From positions 94,793 to 158,792 of the forward strand of contig JAHDEC010000006.1 of assembly GCA_020629035.1 (NCBI GenBank): a stretch of DNA of 64,000 nt, written 5' to 3'. Shown piece after piece: positions 17,285-26,231 of the stretch. The DNA comes from Saprospiraceae bacterium (GTDB taxonomy: Bacteria > Bacteroidota > Bacteroidia > Chitinophagales > Saprospiraceae). The notes beneath the pieces are model-generated. The model saw only the letters and a program-made list of their open reading frames with translations, was not told the origin of the DNA and searched no databases. The translations under genes were made by a program, and so were the position numbers. Position 1 is the stretch's first letter, and the number at the start of each line of letters is the position of its first letter.

Positions 17285-18312
17285 TTCAAGATAAAACAGA
17301 CATAGGCACTTTTATAGAAGGTTTACCGAAAGCCGAATTGCATTTGCATATTGAAGGCAGTTTCGAAGCCGAACTCATGTTTAAAATTGCTGAGCGCAAT
17401 GATATTTCTATCCCTTTTGATTCAGTAGAAAAACTGAAAAAGGCCTACTCTTTTAATAACCTCCAGGAGTTTCTAGACATTTATTATGCTGGGGCCAATG
17501 TTTTGATCGAGGAAGAAGATTTTTACGAATTGACTAAGGCCTATCTAGACAAAATACACCGCCAAAAGGTCGTCCACACTGAAATTTTCTTTGATCCACA
17601 AACACATACTGATCGAGGAGTGGATTTTGATAAAGTAATCACTGGGATACATCGAGCACTTGAAGAAGCGAAGAAAAATTATGGTATTACGTATAGATTG
17701 ATCATGTCCTTTCTGCGTCATTTGGACGAAGCATCTGCATTCGACACCTTAGAATCAGGCTTGAAATATAGAGACATCATCGATGGTGTGGGTTTAGATT
17801 CATCAGAACTTGGCAATCCACCTAGCAAATTTAAGCGTGTTTTCGCAGCGGCCGCAAAGGCAGGCTTTAAATTAGTGGCTCATGCCGGAGAAGAAGGACC
17901 GGCCGATTATATCTGGGAGGCATTGGACGAGCTAAAGGTATTGCGCATTGATCATGGAAACCGGTGCTTAGATGATGAAGCATTAACCAAGCGATTAGTC
18001 GATGAGCAAATGCCGCTTACCCTTTGTCCATTATCAAATACTGCCTTGCAAGTAATTAAGCGGATGGAAGACCATCCCGTCAAGCGAATGATGGATTTAG
18101 GTTTATTAGCGACGATCCATTCGGATGATCCAGCCTATTTCGGAGGATACATGAATGAAAATTTTATGGCTGTTGCCGAAGCCTTAGCCATGAATAAAAC
18201 TGAGCTCGCTCAACTGTCCAAAAACGCCTTTACAGCTAGTTGGTTGTCACCTGCCGAAATTGCCAAGCATCACCAGGCTATCGATGATTATGTAGCTTCC
18301 TTTGGGATTTAA
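17281..18312 (+). CDS. Adenine/adenosine deaminase (ADAL/adenine deaminase branch)
   Basis: The 343-residue barrel amidohydrolase has the zinc and catalytic motifs AELHLHIEGS, HAGEEG, IDHGNRC and HSDDPAYFGG. The segment SSELGNPPSKF is typical of the branch that includes bacterial and fungal adenine deaminase (Aah1-like), so adenine to hypoxanthine is more likely than adenosine to inosine, though both are possible. It works in purine salvage in the cytoplasm. It is coupled to the GNAT gene and lies downstream of a SusCD-symporter operon. Its stop overlaps by 4 bp that of the convergent PAP2 gene. Confidence 0.9.
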   Translation: MIQDKTDIGTFIEGLPKAELHLHIEGSFEAELMFKIAERNDISIPFDSVEKLKKAYSFNNLQEFLDIYYAGANVLIEEEDFYELTKAYLDKIHRQKVVHTEIFFDPQTHTDRGVDFDKVITGIHRALEEAKKNYGITYRLIMSFLRHLDEASAFDTLESGLKYRDIIDGVGLDSSELGNPPSKFKRVFAAAAKAGFKLVAHAGEEGPADYIWEALDELKVLRIDHGNRCLDDEALTKRLVDEQMPLTLCPLSNTALQVIKRMEDHPVKRMMDLGLLATIHSDDPAYFGGYMNENFMAVAEALAMNKTELAQLSKNAFTASWLSPAEIAKHHQAIDDYVASFGI

Positions 18313-19115
18313 TTATTTAAAGAGTACGATAGGCAAATACCGTCTGAAGAGCCGGATATATTCCAAGCTGCAGAAGGCTTTTTGTTTTTATGTAGCTGCG
18401 GTATTAAGATACCTACCGCGGCTCCAAAAGCGTAACCTGTTATCACATCTGTAGTGAAGTGATTCCCTGATTTTACTCGCATATATCCAGTAAATGCTGG
18501 CCAAGTGGCAGCTAGTGTCCAAACCAAGTATTTTATAGCTTTGTCAGGATAATAGTCATTAAATATTTTGGCGGCAAAGAAGGCATTTGCAGCCGTGATA
18601 GACGTATGCCCAGAAAAGAACGATGTTAGCCCATTTTTGTCCATTTTCTCTGAAGGCAGGATGGAGGTATTATACATGTATGGTCTCGGTCTTTTGCTTA
18701 GATATTTAGTGAGTAGGGTTCCTCCTGCTGTAAGGATAATGGTTTCTCCCCATAGGATAGTTAGTTGTTTTTTGTCAATGTCTGGCAAGAGATACAAAGC
18801 TACTGGAAGTCCTATCGAAGAATAAATTCCTATATCCGAATAGATATCCGCTTGTTGGTCATGGTTCAATGTTGCATCTCGCTCAAATGCAGGTATATTA
18901 TCCGACGATAAGTTGCTTAAAAAATCTAGATCTGGAGGAGTTGTTTTTTCTCGCTGGTAGGCACTGAGTAGCAGAAGGCTTGATCCTGCAAGGATATATT
19001 TTTGTTCGTTTTGTTTATCAACGGTATACGTTTCTTGAGCTGTGAGTATGGGTGAATAAATAATGCTTGATACTGAGAAGAGAAGGAATGTGCTGATTAG
19101 TTGTAGTGTCCGCAT
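18309..19115 (-). CDS. PAP2-superfamily phosphatase
   Basis: The 268-residue protein has an N-terminal signal or anchor helix (LISTFLLFSVSSIIYSPIL) and the PAP2 catalytic triplet: KYLSKRPRPY, FFSGHTSITAANAF and RVKSGNHFTTDV. In the first motif the Lys and Arg-Pro are kept; the second has Phe in place of the usual Pro before SGH. Several hydrophobic helices surround these. The family removes phosphate from membrane lipids such as phosphatidate, undecaprenyl-PP or phosphatidylglycerophosphate at the periplasmic side. Substrate is not predictable. Confidence 0.88.
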   Translation of the reverse strand: MRTLQLISTFLLFSVSSIIYSPILTAQETYTVDKQNEQKYILAGSSLLLLSAYQREKTTPPDLDFLSNLSSDNIPAFERDATLNHDQQADIYSDIGIYSSIGLPVALYLLPDIDKKQLTILWGETIILTAGGTLLTKYLSKRPRPYMYNTSILPSEKMDKNGLTSFFSGHTSITAANAFFAAKIFNDYYPDKAIKYLVWTLAATWPAFTGYMRVKSGNHFTTDVITGYAFGAAVGILIPQLHKNKKPSAAWNISGSSDGICLSYSLNN

Positions 19116-19292
19116 TTATTTGGTATCAAGTAGTTATTTGCTTTAAAGTTACAGAAAGCTGATTTAAATCTGGTGTGATTTTTCTTGTATGTCTTAAAGG
19201 GAGATGGTTTGGACTATTGACTCAAATTTTCAGTTAATAAATTGTTCGATATTCAAGTTTATTAGTTTAGAAAATGAGCTAGATTGCATCAC

Positions 19293-20309
19293 ATGAATTA
19301 TAATCGAATAGTCATATCATCATTTGGGGGACCTGAAGTTTTACAAAAAGTAACGGAGCCTAGTGTTCCAATCCCAAACAAAGGAGAAGTTAGGATCAAA
19401 GTCTTAACAACCAGTGCTTCTTATACAGACACATTAATTCGTCGAGGAATTTATCCAGCTGTCAGAAATAAGCCGCCTTTTTCACCAGGATACGATTTAG
19501 TAGGTGTTGTCGATGCTTTAGGAGAAGGAGTCCAAAGCTTATCAGTTGGGCAAAAAGTGGCTGGTTTAACCGTTATAGGTTCTTACACAGAATACATCTG
19601 CTTAGATGCTAAGGATTTAGTTAGTGTTCCAAAACCATTTAGATGACTCCGAAGCCGTGAGTATGGTTTTGTCTTATCTAACGGCTTATCAAATGTTGCA
19701 CAGATGCATTAAACTAAAGAAGGTGACACGCTTTTAATTCATGCGGCTTCGGGTGCAGTAGGTGTTGCTCTTTTACAACTGGGCTCAATATTGAAACTAA
19801 AAATGTACGGAACGGCTTCTAAGCATAAGCACGAATTTATTAAAAACATGGGAGCCATACCCATTGACTATAAACATGAAAACTTCACTGAAGTCATTAA
19901 TAAACATGAGCCAGAAGGTGTAGATTTCGTTTTTGATCCCATTGGAGGTTCTTACTTTAAACGTTCATTAAGTATTTTAAAAAAGAAAGGCACTTTGCTT
20001 GCCTATGGCTATCAAAATGCAGCTTCTGGTATCGACGGTAACGTGGTGCTAGATTACTTTAAAGTCAAATGGTGGAATATCTTGCCCAACAGACCATCTA
20101 CGGTTTTCTACGTGATCACAGCCCTTCGCAAGCAACATCCTGAATGGTTTAAAGAAGATTTAGCGGAGCTGTTTAAGCTACTATCAGCCCATAAAATAAA
20201 ACCTGTGATTGGCAAAATAATGCCTTTAGAACAAGCGGCAGAAGCTCACGATTTAGTTGAAAATTATAAAATTCAGGGTAAAGTTATTTTGAAGATTAAT
20301 GATGAATGA
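19293..20309 (+). pseudogene. Quinone oxidoreductase / zinc-type alcohol dehydrogenase, two frameshifts
   Basis: Three frames together spell one medium-chain reductase of about 338 residues. The N-terminal GroES-like domain (FGGPEVLQKVTEPS, PGYDLVGVVDALGEGV) runs in frame from 19293. It breaks after VSVPKPF near 19641, where one extra base gives a premature TGA. The middle (DDSEAVSMVLSYLTAYQML) reads in a second frame until about 19715, where a missing base restores the original frame. The rest includes HAASGAVGVALLQLG (NAD(P)H motif) and DFVFDPIGG. The +1 and -1 cancel, so the total length is a multiple of three. Either a recent pseudogene or two sequencing errors in an intact gene. Confidence 0.85.
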
Positions 20310-20463
20310 GTTTCTTTAAGGAGCTATTATTTTGTAGCTAATTATAAAAAGTAGCTGCTATTTCACAATAAGTATCTCATTATGAATGTTTATTTTTAAG
20401 TCGTGCTTTAGATCATATTCCTAGATTAATTTAAGCTTAACCTTGTTATTCTAATTCAAAGCA

Positions 20464-21081
20464 TTGAAAAAACATTCCATCCATATATTAATTTTTGTAT
20501 TTGCATTCTTTAATGCTTCTTTACTCTTTAGTCAAAACGACGAATGGAGTGTAGTAAGTCATGAGGACGATATCATTGTATCTACCCGATATACCGAGGA
20601 CAATCCCATCAAAGAAGTAAAAATTTATGCTACCATTGATGCAAACTCTGAGCTAATTTTAGAGTCACTCAGTAATGTAGAACTATACAAACAATGGGTT
20701 TATCGATGCAAGGAATCCTTCAAAATTGAGGAGATTGGAGAACAGGAGTTTATTTACTATAGCGAAACAGAATTACCTGGCCTTTTTTCTAATAGAGATT
20801 TAGTCTTGCACTCTAGGCAATATGAAGACAATCAAACCGGTCTAATCTATTCTGTTTCTGAGTGCGTACCCGAGCATTATGAAGAAATTGAAGATAATGT
20901 GCGAATAAAAAAGTTTAAATCCGAATGGCGAATTCGTCCAGTGGGTAGCCAACAAACTGAAATTGAGTATTTAGTTAGCATGAATCCGGGTGGTTATTTA
21001 CCAGCCTGGTTAGTAAATCTAGGCGTGAGCAGTGGCCCATTAAAAACCATGCAAAATTTTAAAAATCTCCTAGAGGATTAG
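20464..21081 (+). CDS. Secreted START-domain (StAR-related lipid-binding) protein
   Basis: The 205-residue protein begins at TTG (MKKHSIHILIFVFAFFNASL) with a signal peptide cleaved near LFSQN. The mature part matches the START fold: EWSVVSHEDDIIVSTRY, YKQWVYRCKESFKI, FSNRDLVLHSRQ and the C-terminal helix GPLKTMQNFKNLLE. START proteins bind lipids in a hydrophobic pocket; a periplasmic lipid-handling role is inferred. No ATG is available in frame upstream of the hydrophobic stretch. It converges on a lipoprotein gene with 2 bp between the stops. Confidence 0.82.
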   Translation: MKKHSIHILIFVFAFFNASLLFSQNDEWSVVSHEDDIIVSTRYTEDNPIKEVKIYATIDANSELILESLSNVELYKQWVYRCKESFKIEEIGEQEFIYYSETELPGLFSNRDLVLHSRQYEDNQTGLIYSVSECVPEHYEEIEDNVRIKKFKSEWRIRPVGSQQTEIEYLVSMNPGGYLPAWLVNLGVSSGPLKTMQNFKNLLED

Positions 21082-21083
21082 GA

Positions 21084-21476
21084 TTAGCCTCTTCTATCCA
21101 AATACTCATTAAAGTAATCTAGATATTTAGCATACTGATTAGCGTCCAATATTTTTTCAACTTCTAGATTCTGTTCTTTTCTAAGTGCTTGCATTATTTG
21201 GCTAACTTTATCTCGATCATCTCTATTTCCTTCGAGGGCAGTTCTTCGTTTTAATCTAAAATCTTGATTTAACTGATCCATAGCAAGACGTTGCTCCTCC
21301 GTTAAATCCATGGAATCATAAAAATCATCCGTCGAACCCATGGCGCCACGAGGACCAAGGCGATTTCTCTCTGATTGTTCCAATTTACTCGGCACTTCGC
21401 TAACTACTTGTTTGCTTTTGCAAGCAAAAAGGCACGAAATCAATAAAGCGATACAAAGAAATCCAATCTGTTTCAT
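21084..21476 (-). CDS. Small lipoprotein with LTxxQ-like motif
   Basis: From the ATG at 21476 the product has 130 residues with a lipoprotein signal (IGFLCIALLISCLFAC, Cys anchor). The mature part is charged and helical (LTEEQRLAMDQLNQDFRLKRR, KVSQIMQALRKEQNLEVEK), resembling Spy/CpxP-type periplasmic proteins, whose LTxxQ motif reads LTEEQ here. A chaperone-like or envelope-stress role is inferred only from that resemblance. An ATG 33 bp further upstream gives an unlikely N-terminus ahead of the signal peptide. Confidence 0.72.
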   Translation of the reverse strand: MKQIGFLCIALLISCLFACKSKQVVSEVPSKLEQSERNRLGPRGAMGSTDDFYDSMDLTEEQRLAMDQLNQDFRLKRRTALEGNRDDRDKVSQIMQALRKEQNLEVEKILDANQYAKYLDYFNEYLDRRG

Positions 21477-21620
21477 ATGATATTTTCCAATGGTGAAAGA
21501 AAAATGCAAGGTAATATTTTTTGATTTACTTTATTAATAGGTCAAACCAAGTTGAGTCCTTCTAATCATCCAAATGGTTCTTTCCAAATAGCTCTAAAAC
21601 TCTCCCAAATTTATTTTATC

Positions 21621-21628
21621 TACCTTTG
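21621..21628 (+). promoter_or_regulatory. Possible -7 element of the RhlE-type helicase gene
   Basis: TACCTTTG matches TAnnTTTG and would give a leader of about 55 nt before the helicase ATG at 21690. No TTTG is seen at the -33 distance, so support is partial. Confidence 0.35.
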
Positions 21629-21689
21629 TGTCATAAATTCTTACCCGACAACAGTCTTATCCAATTATATTCTAGATTAAATATTTTAA

Positions 21690-22931
21690 ATGAAGTTTGA
21701 AGATTTGGATCTTATAGATCCCGTGTTGAATGCATTAAGTGATAAACAATATACACACCCTACCCCGATACAAGCAAAAGCAATTCCATTAGTACTACAA
21801 AGAAAAGATGTGCTTGGATGTGCTCAGACAGGAACTGGTAAAACAGCAGCTTTTGCAATTCCGATTATCCAGTTAATCCAACAAATAGAAGGTAACAAGC
21901 AAGAATTCCCAAAAATGAGATCCTTAATTGTCACTCCCACTCGAGAATTAGCGATACAAATAGACGAGAATATTCGCGACTATAGCAAATACACAAAGCT
22001 TAGACACGCCGTTATATTTGGAGGTGTTAAGCAGCATAAACAAGTAGAACAATTACGACGAGGTGTACACATATTAGTGGCAACACCGGGAAGATTGTTA
22101 GATTTAATTAGTCAGGGACATATTAGTTTACGAGACATTAAAATGTTTGTGCTTGATGAAGCTGACCGTATGCTTGATATGGGTTTTATCAATGACATTA
22201 GAAAGTTATTAAAACTCTTGCCTGATCAGAGACAATCATTGTTCTTCTCAGCTACTATGCCTGATAACATAGTTCAATTATCAAGACAAATCCTTGATAA
22301 TCCTATTAAAGTAGAAGTAGCTGCCGTTTCGAGTGCTGCAGAAACTATCCAGCAATATCTATACTATACTAACCGTGCAGATAAGAATGCATTATTAGTA
22401 CACATCCTGAAAAATCCAAGACTAGACCAAGTGCTTGTATTTTCAAGGACTAAGCATGGAGCCGACCGAATTGTACGAAATCTTAAAAAGAAAAATATAA
22501 ATGCAGCGGCGATACATGGAGATAAAGCACAAAACCAGCGTCAGAAAGCTTTAAAATCTTTTAAAGAAGGAAGAGTACGCGTACTTGTTGCTACTGATAT
22601 TGCAGCTAGAGGTATCGATATTGATAAACTGAAATATGTTATTAATTACGATATACCAAATGTGGCAGAAACTTATGTACACCGTATAGGTCGATCAGGA
22701 AGAGCTGGTGAAGAAGGAGTAGCCATCGCTATTTGTGAACCAGAGGAAAATGCACATATCAGGGCGATCGAAAAATTAATAAAGCAGAAAATTAAAGTTG
22801 AAAACGATAATCCATTTCCACAAACCGATAAGCCGATGACTGCGGCTGAAAAGAAAGAATGGAATAAGGAAAAACAACGAAGGAAGCAAGAGTTTTTTGC
22901 TAATCGGAAAAAGTCCAGAGCAAGGAGATAA
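21690..22931 (+). CDS. rhlE: DEAD-box RNA helicase, RhlE type
   Basis: The 413-residue protein has all DEAD-box motifs in order: Q motif (THPTPIQAKAIP), AQTGTGKT, PTRELA, GG, TPGR, DEAD, SAT, then ARGIDI and HRIGRSGRAGE, and a basic tail (KKEWNKEKQRRKQEFFANRKKSRARR). Such helicases remodel structured RNA in ribosome assembly and mRNA decay. The short basic C-terminus fits the RhlE group. A bidirectional terminator follows immediately. Confidence 0.93.
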   Translation: MKFEDLDLIDPVLNALSDKQYTHPTPIQAKAIPLVLQRKDVLGCAQTGTGKTAAFAIPIIQLIQQIEGNKQEFPKMRSLIVTPTRELAIQIDENIRDYSKYTKLRHAVIFGGVKQHKQVEQLRRGVHILVATPGRLLDLISQGHISLRDIKMFVLDEADRMLDMGFINDIRKLLKLLPDQRQSLFFSATMPDNIVQLSRQILDNPIKVEVAAVSSAAETIQQYLYYTNRADKNALLVHILKNPRLDQVLVFSRTKHGADRIVRNLKKKNINAAAIHGDKAQNQRQKALKSFKEGRVRVLVATDIAARGIDIDKLKYVINYDIPNVAETYVHRIGRSGRAGEEGVAIAICEPEENAHIRAIEKLIKQKIKVENDNPFPQTDKPMTAAEKKEWNKEKQRRKQEFFANRKKSRARR

Positions 22932-22932
22932 A

Positions 22933-22972
22933 AAAAAAGCCAGAAGCGAAATATCACTTCTGGCTTTTTTCT
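22933..22972. terminator. Bidirectional intrinsic terminator
   Basis: A 13-bp stem (AAAAAGCCAGAAG 22934-22946 with CTTCTGGCTTTTT 22957-22969) around a 10-nt loop has A-runs before and T-runs after it on both strands. It serves the helicase gene on the plus strand and the convergent small membrane protein gene on the minus strand. Confidence 0.85.
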
Positions 22973-22986
22973 TATTTATTAATGCT

Positions 22987-23352
22987 TTATCTATTAATAA
23001 TCCACATAATTAGACTAAAGGATCCGAATAGAATCATTAGATAGCCTAACCAAGCAATTGCTACACCTAGACCTCCTGATACTAGTGCTAGTAAAACACC
23101 TACTAACCAAACTACTATTCCTAACCCCCAACCTAGTAGCCACCACTTTTTCCATTTCTTAGCAGTGACTTTAGCTGCTTCAACTATTTTTACTGTTGAT
23201 GCTTTTACCACTTCGAAGTTAGATTTCACGATTGACTTTAAGCTTGTTCTTTCGCTTTTTGTTGCTTTTGTTGCATTTGGCGCTGCCATCGCAAATTGTT
23301 GAGTAAACATTAGTGTCATGATTACTAACAATAAATTCATAGTTCTTTTCAT
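22987..23352 (-). CDS. Small exported membrane protein of unknown function
   Basis: From the ATG at 23352 the product has 121 residues. It has a signal peptide (LLLVIMTLMFTQQFAMA), a basic Lys/Ser/Thr-rich stretch, and then two adjoining hydrophobic segments (WLLGWGLGIVVWLVGVLLAL and LGVAIAWLGYLMILFGSFSLIMWII). I recognise the general layout from Bacteroidota genomes but not a named family. An in-frame ATG 57 bp upstream is possible but places 19 residues before the signal peptide. The gene lies 40 bp downstream of the FAD oxidase gene. Confidence 0.65.
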   Translation of the reverse strand: MKRTMNLLLVIMTLMFTQQFAMAAPNATKATKSERTSLKSIVKSNFEVVKASTVKIVEAAKVTAKKWKKWWLLGWGLGIVVWLVGVLLALVSGGLGVAIAWLGYLMILFGSFSLIMWIINR

Positions 23353-23392
23353 AATTGTTATTTGTTTATATAATGCAAAATAATAATTTATT

Positions 23393-24769
23393 TTAAATAA
23401 TTTTTCCAAAATTTAAAATGCCTTTTGGGTCCATTGACTTTTTAAGCAATTTCATTAATGCTATTTCTTCAGCTGACCTACAAAAGGATAAATATTGCTT
23501 TTTATGGGTTCCTATTCCATGTTCTGCCGAAACAGAACCTCCAATTTCTTGTAATGGCATATAGACCATATCATTAATGGCTAATGTCAAGGCCTCATCT
23601 GAATTTTGTTTAATTATGATAAAATGAATATTCCCGTCAGCTACATGGCCAAAAGGAAAACAATGAATAACACCCTTTAAATTCATGATGGCAGCATACA
23701 TTTTTGTAACCATTTGACCTATTAATGGAATAGGTAAACTTATATCAAAATGCTGATCTATAGGGCCTTGACTCACTAAAACATGAACATCTTCTCGTAT
23801 CTTCCAAAACCATTGTAAATCTGCCTCATTTTGTGCTATTGCTCCATCTTCGTAAAGCCCTAGATCTAGGCTTTGCTCAAGCAAATCTTGAAAATGGGTG
23901 GCATCATTTAATGGATCAGCACCTAATGATTCTATCAAGACATAGTAAGGATATCCATGTGGGATAGGAGGCTTTTGATAATTAGGACCAGTCATGGTTT
24001 CATAACTTTTTTGCCAAATTAATTCAAAACCACTGAGCTTTCCGCCCAGATGACTATCCATAAATTTTAATAAATCTACCACCTGCTGATATTGCTTAAT
24101 TGCTACAAAAGCCGAAATTCTACTTGTTGGAGCTTCAGTTAGTTTAAGTACTGCTTTAGTTATTACTCCTAAGGTTCCTTCAGCACCAATAAACAGTTGT
24201 TTTAAATCATATCCACTATTATCCTTGATGATTTTTTTCATGGAGTTTATGATGGTTCCATCAGCTAAAACCACCTCTAAGCCTAATATTTGCTGCCTTG
24301 TCATACCGTATTTAATGACTCTAAGCCCTCCAGCATTTGTGGAAATAATACCACCTATTTGAGCTGAACCCTTTGCACCAAAATTTAGCGGGAATAAAAG
24401 TGATTGCTCTCTGGCTTTGTTTTGTATCTCTTCTAAAACAACTCCTGCTTGGACGGTCATAGTTCGTGATACAATATCTATCTCTTCAATGGCATTCATT
24501 TTTTCAAGTGAAATCACAAGCTCTTGCTTCGTCGATTCCGTGCTGCCTACAAGATTCGTTTTCCCTCCGTGGATCACTACCGGTTGGTTGTGTTTATAGC
24601 AAATTTTTAATAGTTCGGAAAGCTCTTTTGTGCTTTTTACTTTCACTAAACCCAAGGCATTTAAACCTTCTTCCATTTTCCAAATGTGCGAATACTCATT
24701 GCTTAGCAGATCCCCATAAATAAATCTTTGTGGCTCTATTATCGATTCGATAGCTTGAAATATAGTCAT
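23393..24769 (-). CDS. FAD-linked oxidase, glycolate/D-lactate dehydrogenase (GlcD) type
   Basis: The 458-residue protein has the FAD_binding_4 domain (PVVIHGGKTNLVGSTE, GGIISTNAGGLRVIKYG, GAEGTLGVIT). The FAD-oxidase C-terminal domain follows, ending with SAEHGIGTHKKQYL and DPKGILNFGKII. It would oxidise a D-2-hydroxy acid such as D-lactate, glycolate or D-2-hydroxyglutarate and pass electrons to a quinone or electron-transfer protein. Length is standard. No GlcE/GlcF partner is adjacent, so the acceptor is unknown. Confidence 0.9.
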   Translation of the reverse strand: MTIFQAIESIIEPQRFIYGDLLSNEYSHIWKMEEGLNALGLVKVKSTKELSELLKICYKHNQPVVIHGGKTNLVGSTESTKQELVISLEKMNAIEEIDIVSRTMTVQAGVVLEEIQNKAREQSLLFPLNFGAKGSAQIGGIISTNAGGLRVIKYGMTRQQILGLEVVLADGTIINSMKKIIKDNSGYDLKQLFIGAEGTLGVITKAVLKLTEAPTSRISAFVAIKQYQQVVDLLKFMDSHLGGKLSGFELIWQKSYETMTGPNYQKPPIPHGYPYYVLIESLGADPLNDATHFQDLLEQSLDLGLYEDGAIAQNEADLQWFWKIREDVHVLVSQGPIDQHFDISLPIPLIGQMVTKMYAAIMNLKGVIHCFPFGHVADGNIHFIIIKQNSDEALTLAINDMVYMPLQEIGGSVSAEHGIGTHKKQYLSFCRSAEEIALMKLLKKSMDPKGILNFGKII

Positions 24770-24796
24770 ATGATTTTCTGGGAATTTTATTAGTTG

Positions 24797-25231
24797 TTAA
24801 TCATCCACTAATAGATGACTATAGCTTTCGTCTTCTGCAATTTCATAAGGGTTTGGTCCCCATTTGTTATTTCCATGATAACCTTCGCTTATAAACCAAA
24901 CGAAAAGTATTAATCCTCCAATTAGTGGAATCAACTTTACTAAATAATACCAACCTGATTTGTCTACATCATGAAGTCTTCTTACCACAAGTGCAAATCG
25001 GGGGATTAGCAAAACAAATAGTGCTACACCAAATATCTTTGATAGCACAGTTTGTAACCCACCTAATAAACCAATACTGCCAATATAGCTTGTATCAAAC
25101 AACGAATATAAAAATATTAGCAAAAAATAAAATAAGTGGAAATACCAAAACTCTGCTCGACTGGCACGGCCACCAAAATCGAAAAATTTGTATTTGAGTA
25201 CATCAATAAAGTAAAGTTTAAGAATATCCAT
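24797..25231 (-). CDS. DUF805 family membrane protein (first copy)
   Basis: The 144-residue protein has the DUF805 pattern: KYKFFDFGGRASRAEFWYFHLF at the start, three or four hydrophobic helices, ARRLHDVDKSGWYYLVKLIP (here VVRRLHDVDKSGW) and the acidic tail after WGPNPYE. Function of the family is unknown. It is a paralogue of the gene at 25783-26226, with a third short membrane-anchored gene between them; all three face the same way and are closely spaced. Confidence 0.88.
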   Translation of the reverse strand: MDILKLYFIDVLKYKFFDFGGRASRAEFWYFHLFYFLLIFLYSLFDTSYIGSIGLLGGLQTVLSKIFGVALFVLLIPRFALVVRRLHDVDKSGWYYLVKLIPLIGGLILFVWFISEGYHGNNKWGPNPYEIAEDESYSHLLVDD

Positions 25232-25269
25232 CTCCTTTAGGTTGTTCGTACTGATTTAGCATATTTTGA

Positions 25270-25755
25270 CTATACCATCTTATCATTTAATTCAGCCATT
25301 TGAACTGCTTCGATTAGTAGGGTTTCGTCTTCCTTAATTTTAGCTAAAAGTCTAGCGACAGATTGCAGGACTGCTTCCTTCTTAGAATGAATAGCTAATT
25401 GTTCTCCTTCTTCTTCCATATTAATATAATCCAAGATATCTGGATCTGATAAAAGCAAGGCACCATGAATAATTCCTTTCCAGCTTCTGCTATCCCCTTC
25501 ATAACCATGTTCTTTTAAAAAAGTGAGATGGTTATCCATCTCACTTCCATCGTTATACAACAATGTAAACCATCCATCATTCGAAGCATGGATGTCTCCT
25601 CTGCCTTTCTTATTAATGTCTACAAGCGCTTCCATTAATGGATTATGCTGAACTTCGGCAGTATTTTTCTTTTGAAGATTCTTTTTCAATGTTGCTTGAT
25701 CATATAAGTAATAGGCGATCATAATCAAGGCAACTAAGAGCAATATTTGAAGCAT
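25270..25755 (-). CDS. Membrane-anchored protein of unknown function between two DUF805 genes
   Basis: The 161-residue product has one N-terminal membrane helix (LQILLLVALIMIAYYLYDQ) and a soluble acidic domain. I do not recognise a family. The soluble part contains HNPLMEALVDINKKGRGDIH and a C-terminal helix rich in Leu/Lys/Glu (SVARLLAKIKEDETLLIEAVQ). Spacing of 27-38 bp to the flanking DUF805 genes suggests a three-gene unit. Confidence 0.65.
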   Translation of the reverse strand: MLQILLLVALIMIAYYLYDQATLKKNLQKKNTAEVQHNPLMEALVDINKKGRGDIHASNDGWFTLLYNDGSEMDNHLTFLKEHGYEGDSRSWKGIIHGALLLSDPDILDYINMEEEGEQLAIHSKKEAVLQSVARLLAKIKEDETLLIEAVQMAELNDKMV

Positions 25756-25782
25756 AATCTTCGAGTGTTTTAAAAGTATTGG

Positions 25783-26226
25783 CTATTCTTCTACCAAAAG
25801 GTCCGCAGCATCATCTACACCTACTCCCCATGGATTAGGGCCCCATTTATTCGTTCCAGGCTGACTGTCGGTTGCAAACCAAACAATAAGTAAAATAAAG
25901 CCTATGAGAGGAATTAGAATAAATAAATAATTCCATGCAGATTTATTTATATCATGTAACCTTCTTGCAATTAGACCAAGACTTGGCAAAAATATAGCTA
26001 GTCCAAATAAGCTAAGCAAGCCCGAAAGCACAGTTATCAATGTGCCAGGAGGTGCTCCAGTTTCAATAGAACTAAAAAGTGAAACCATAATTGGAATATA
26101 CAATACCATATAAATTAAGGTCGTAAAGAGGTTAAAATACCAAAATTCACTTCGACTGGCTCTCCCTTTGAAATCTATGTAACGATGCTTGAATGTATCT
26201 ACAAAATAGGTTTGAAAAGCTGACAT
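25783..26226 (-). CDS. DUF805 family membrane protein (second copy)
   Basis: This 147-residue DUF805 protein has KHRYIDFKGRASRSEFWYFN at the start, several hydrophobic helices, ARRLHDINKSAWNYL, and a tail with NKWGPNPWG. It is a paralogue of the protein encoded at 24797-25231. The gene begins 5 bp downstream of the arylsulfotransferase-like gene stop, so the ASST-like gene and the DUF805 group may be one transcript. Confidence 0.87.
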   Translation of the reverse strand: MSAFQTYFVDTFKHRYIDFKGRASRSEFWYFNLFTTLIYMVLYIPIMVSLFSSIETGAPPGTLITVLSGLLSLFGLAIFLPSLGLIARRLHDINKSAWNYLFILIPLIGFILLIVWFATDSQPGTNKWGPNPWGVGVDDAADLLVEE

Positions 26227-26231
26227 GTAAG

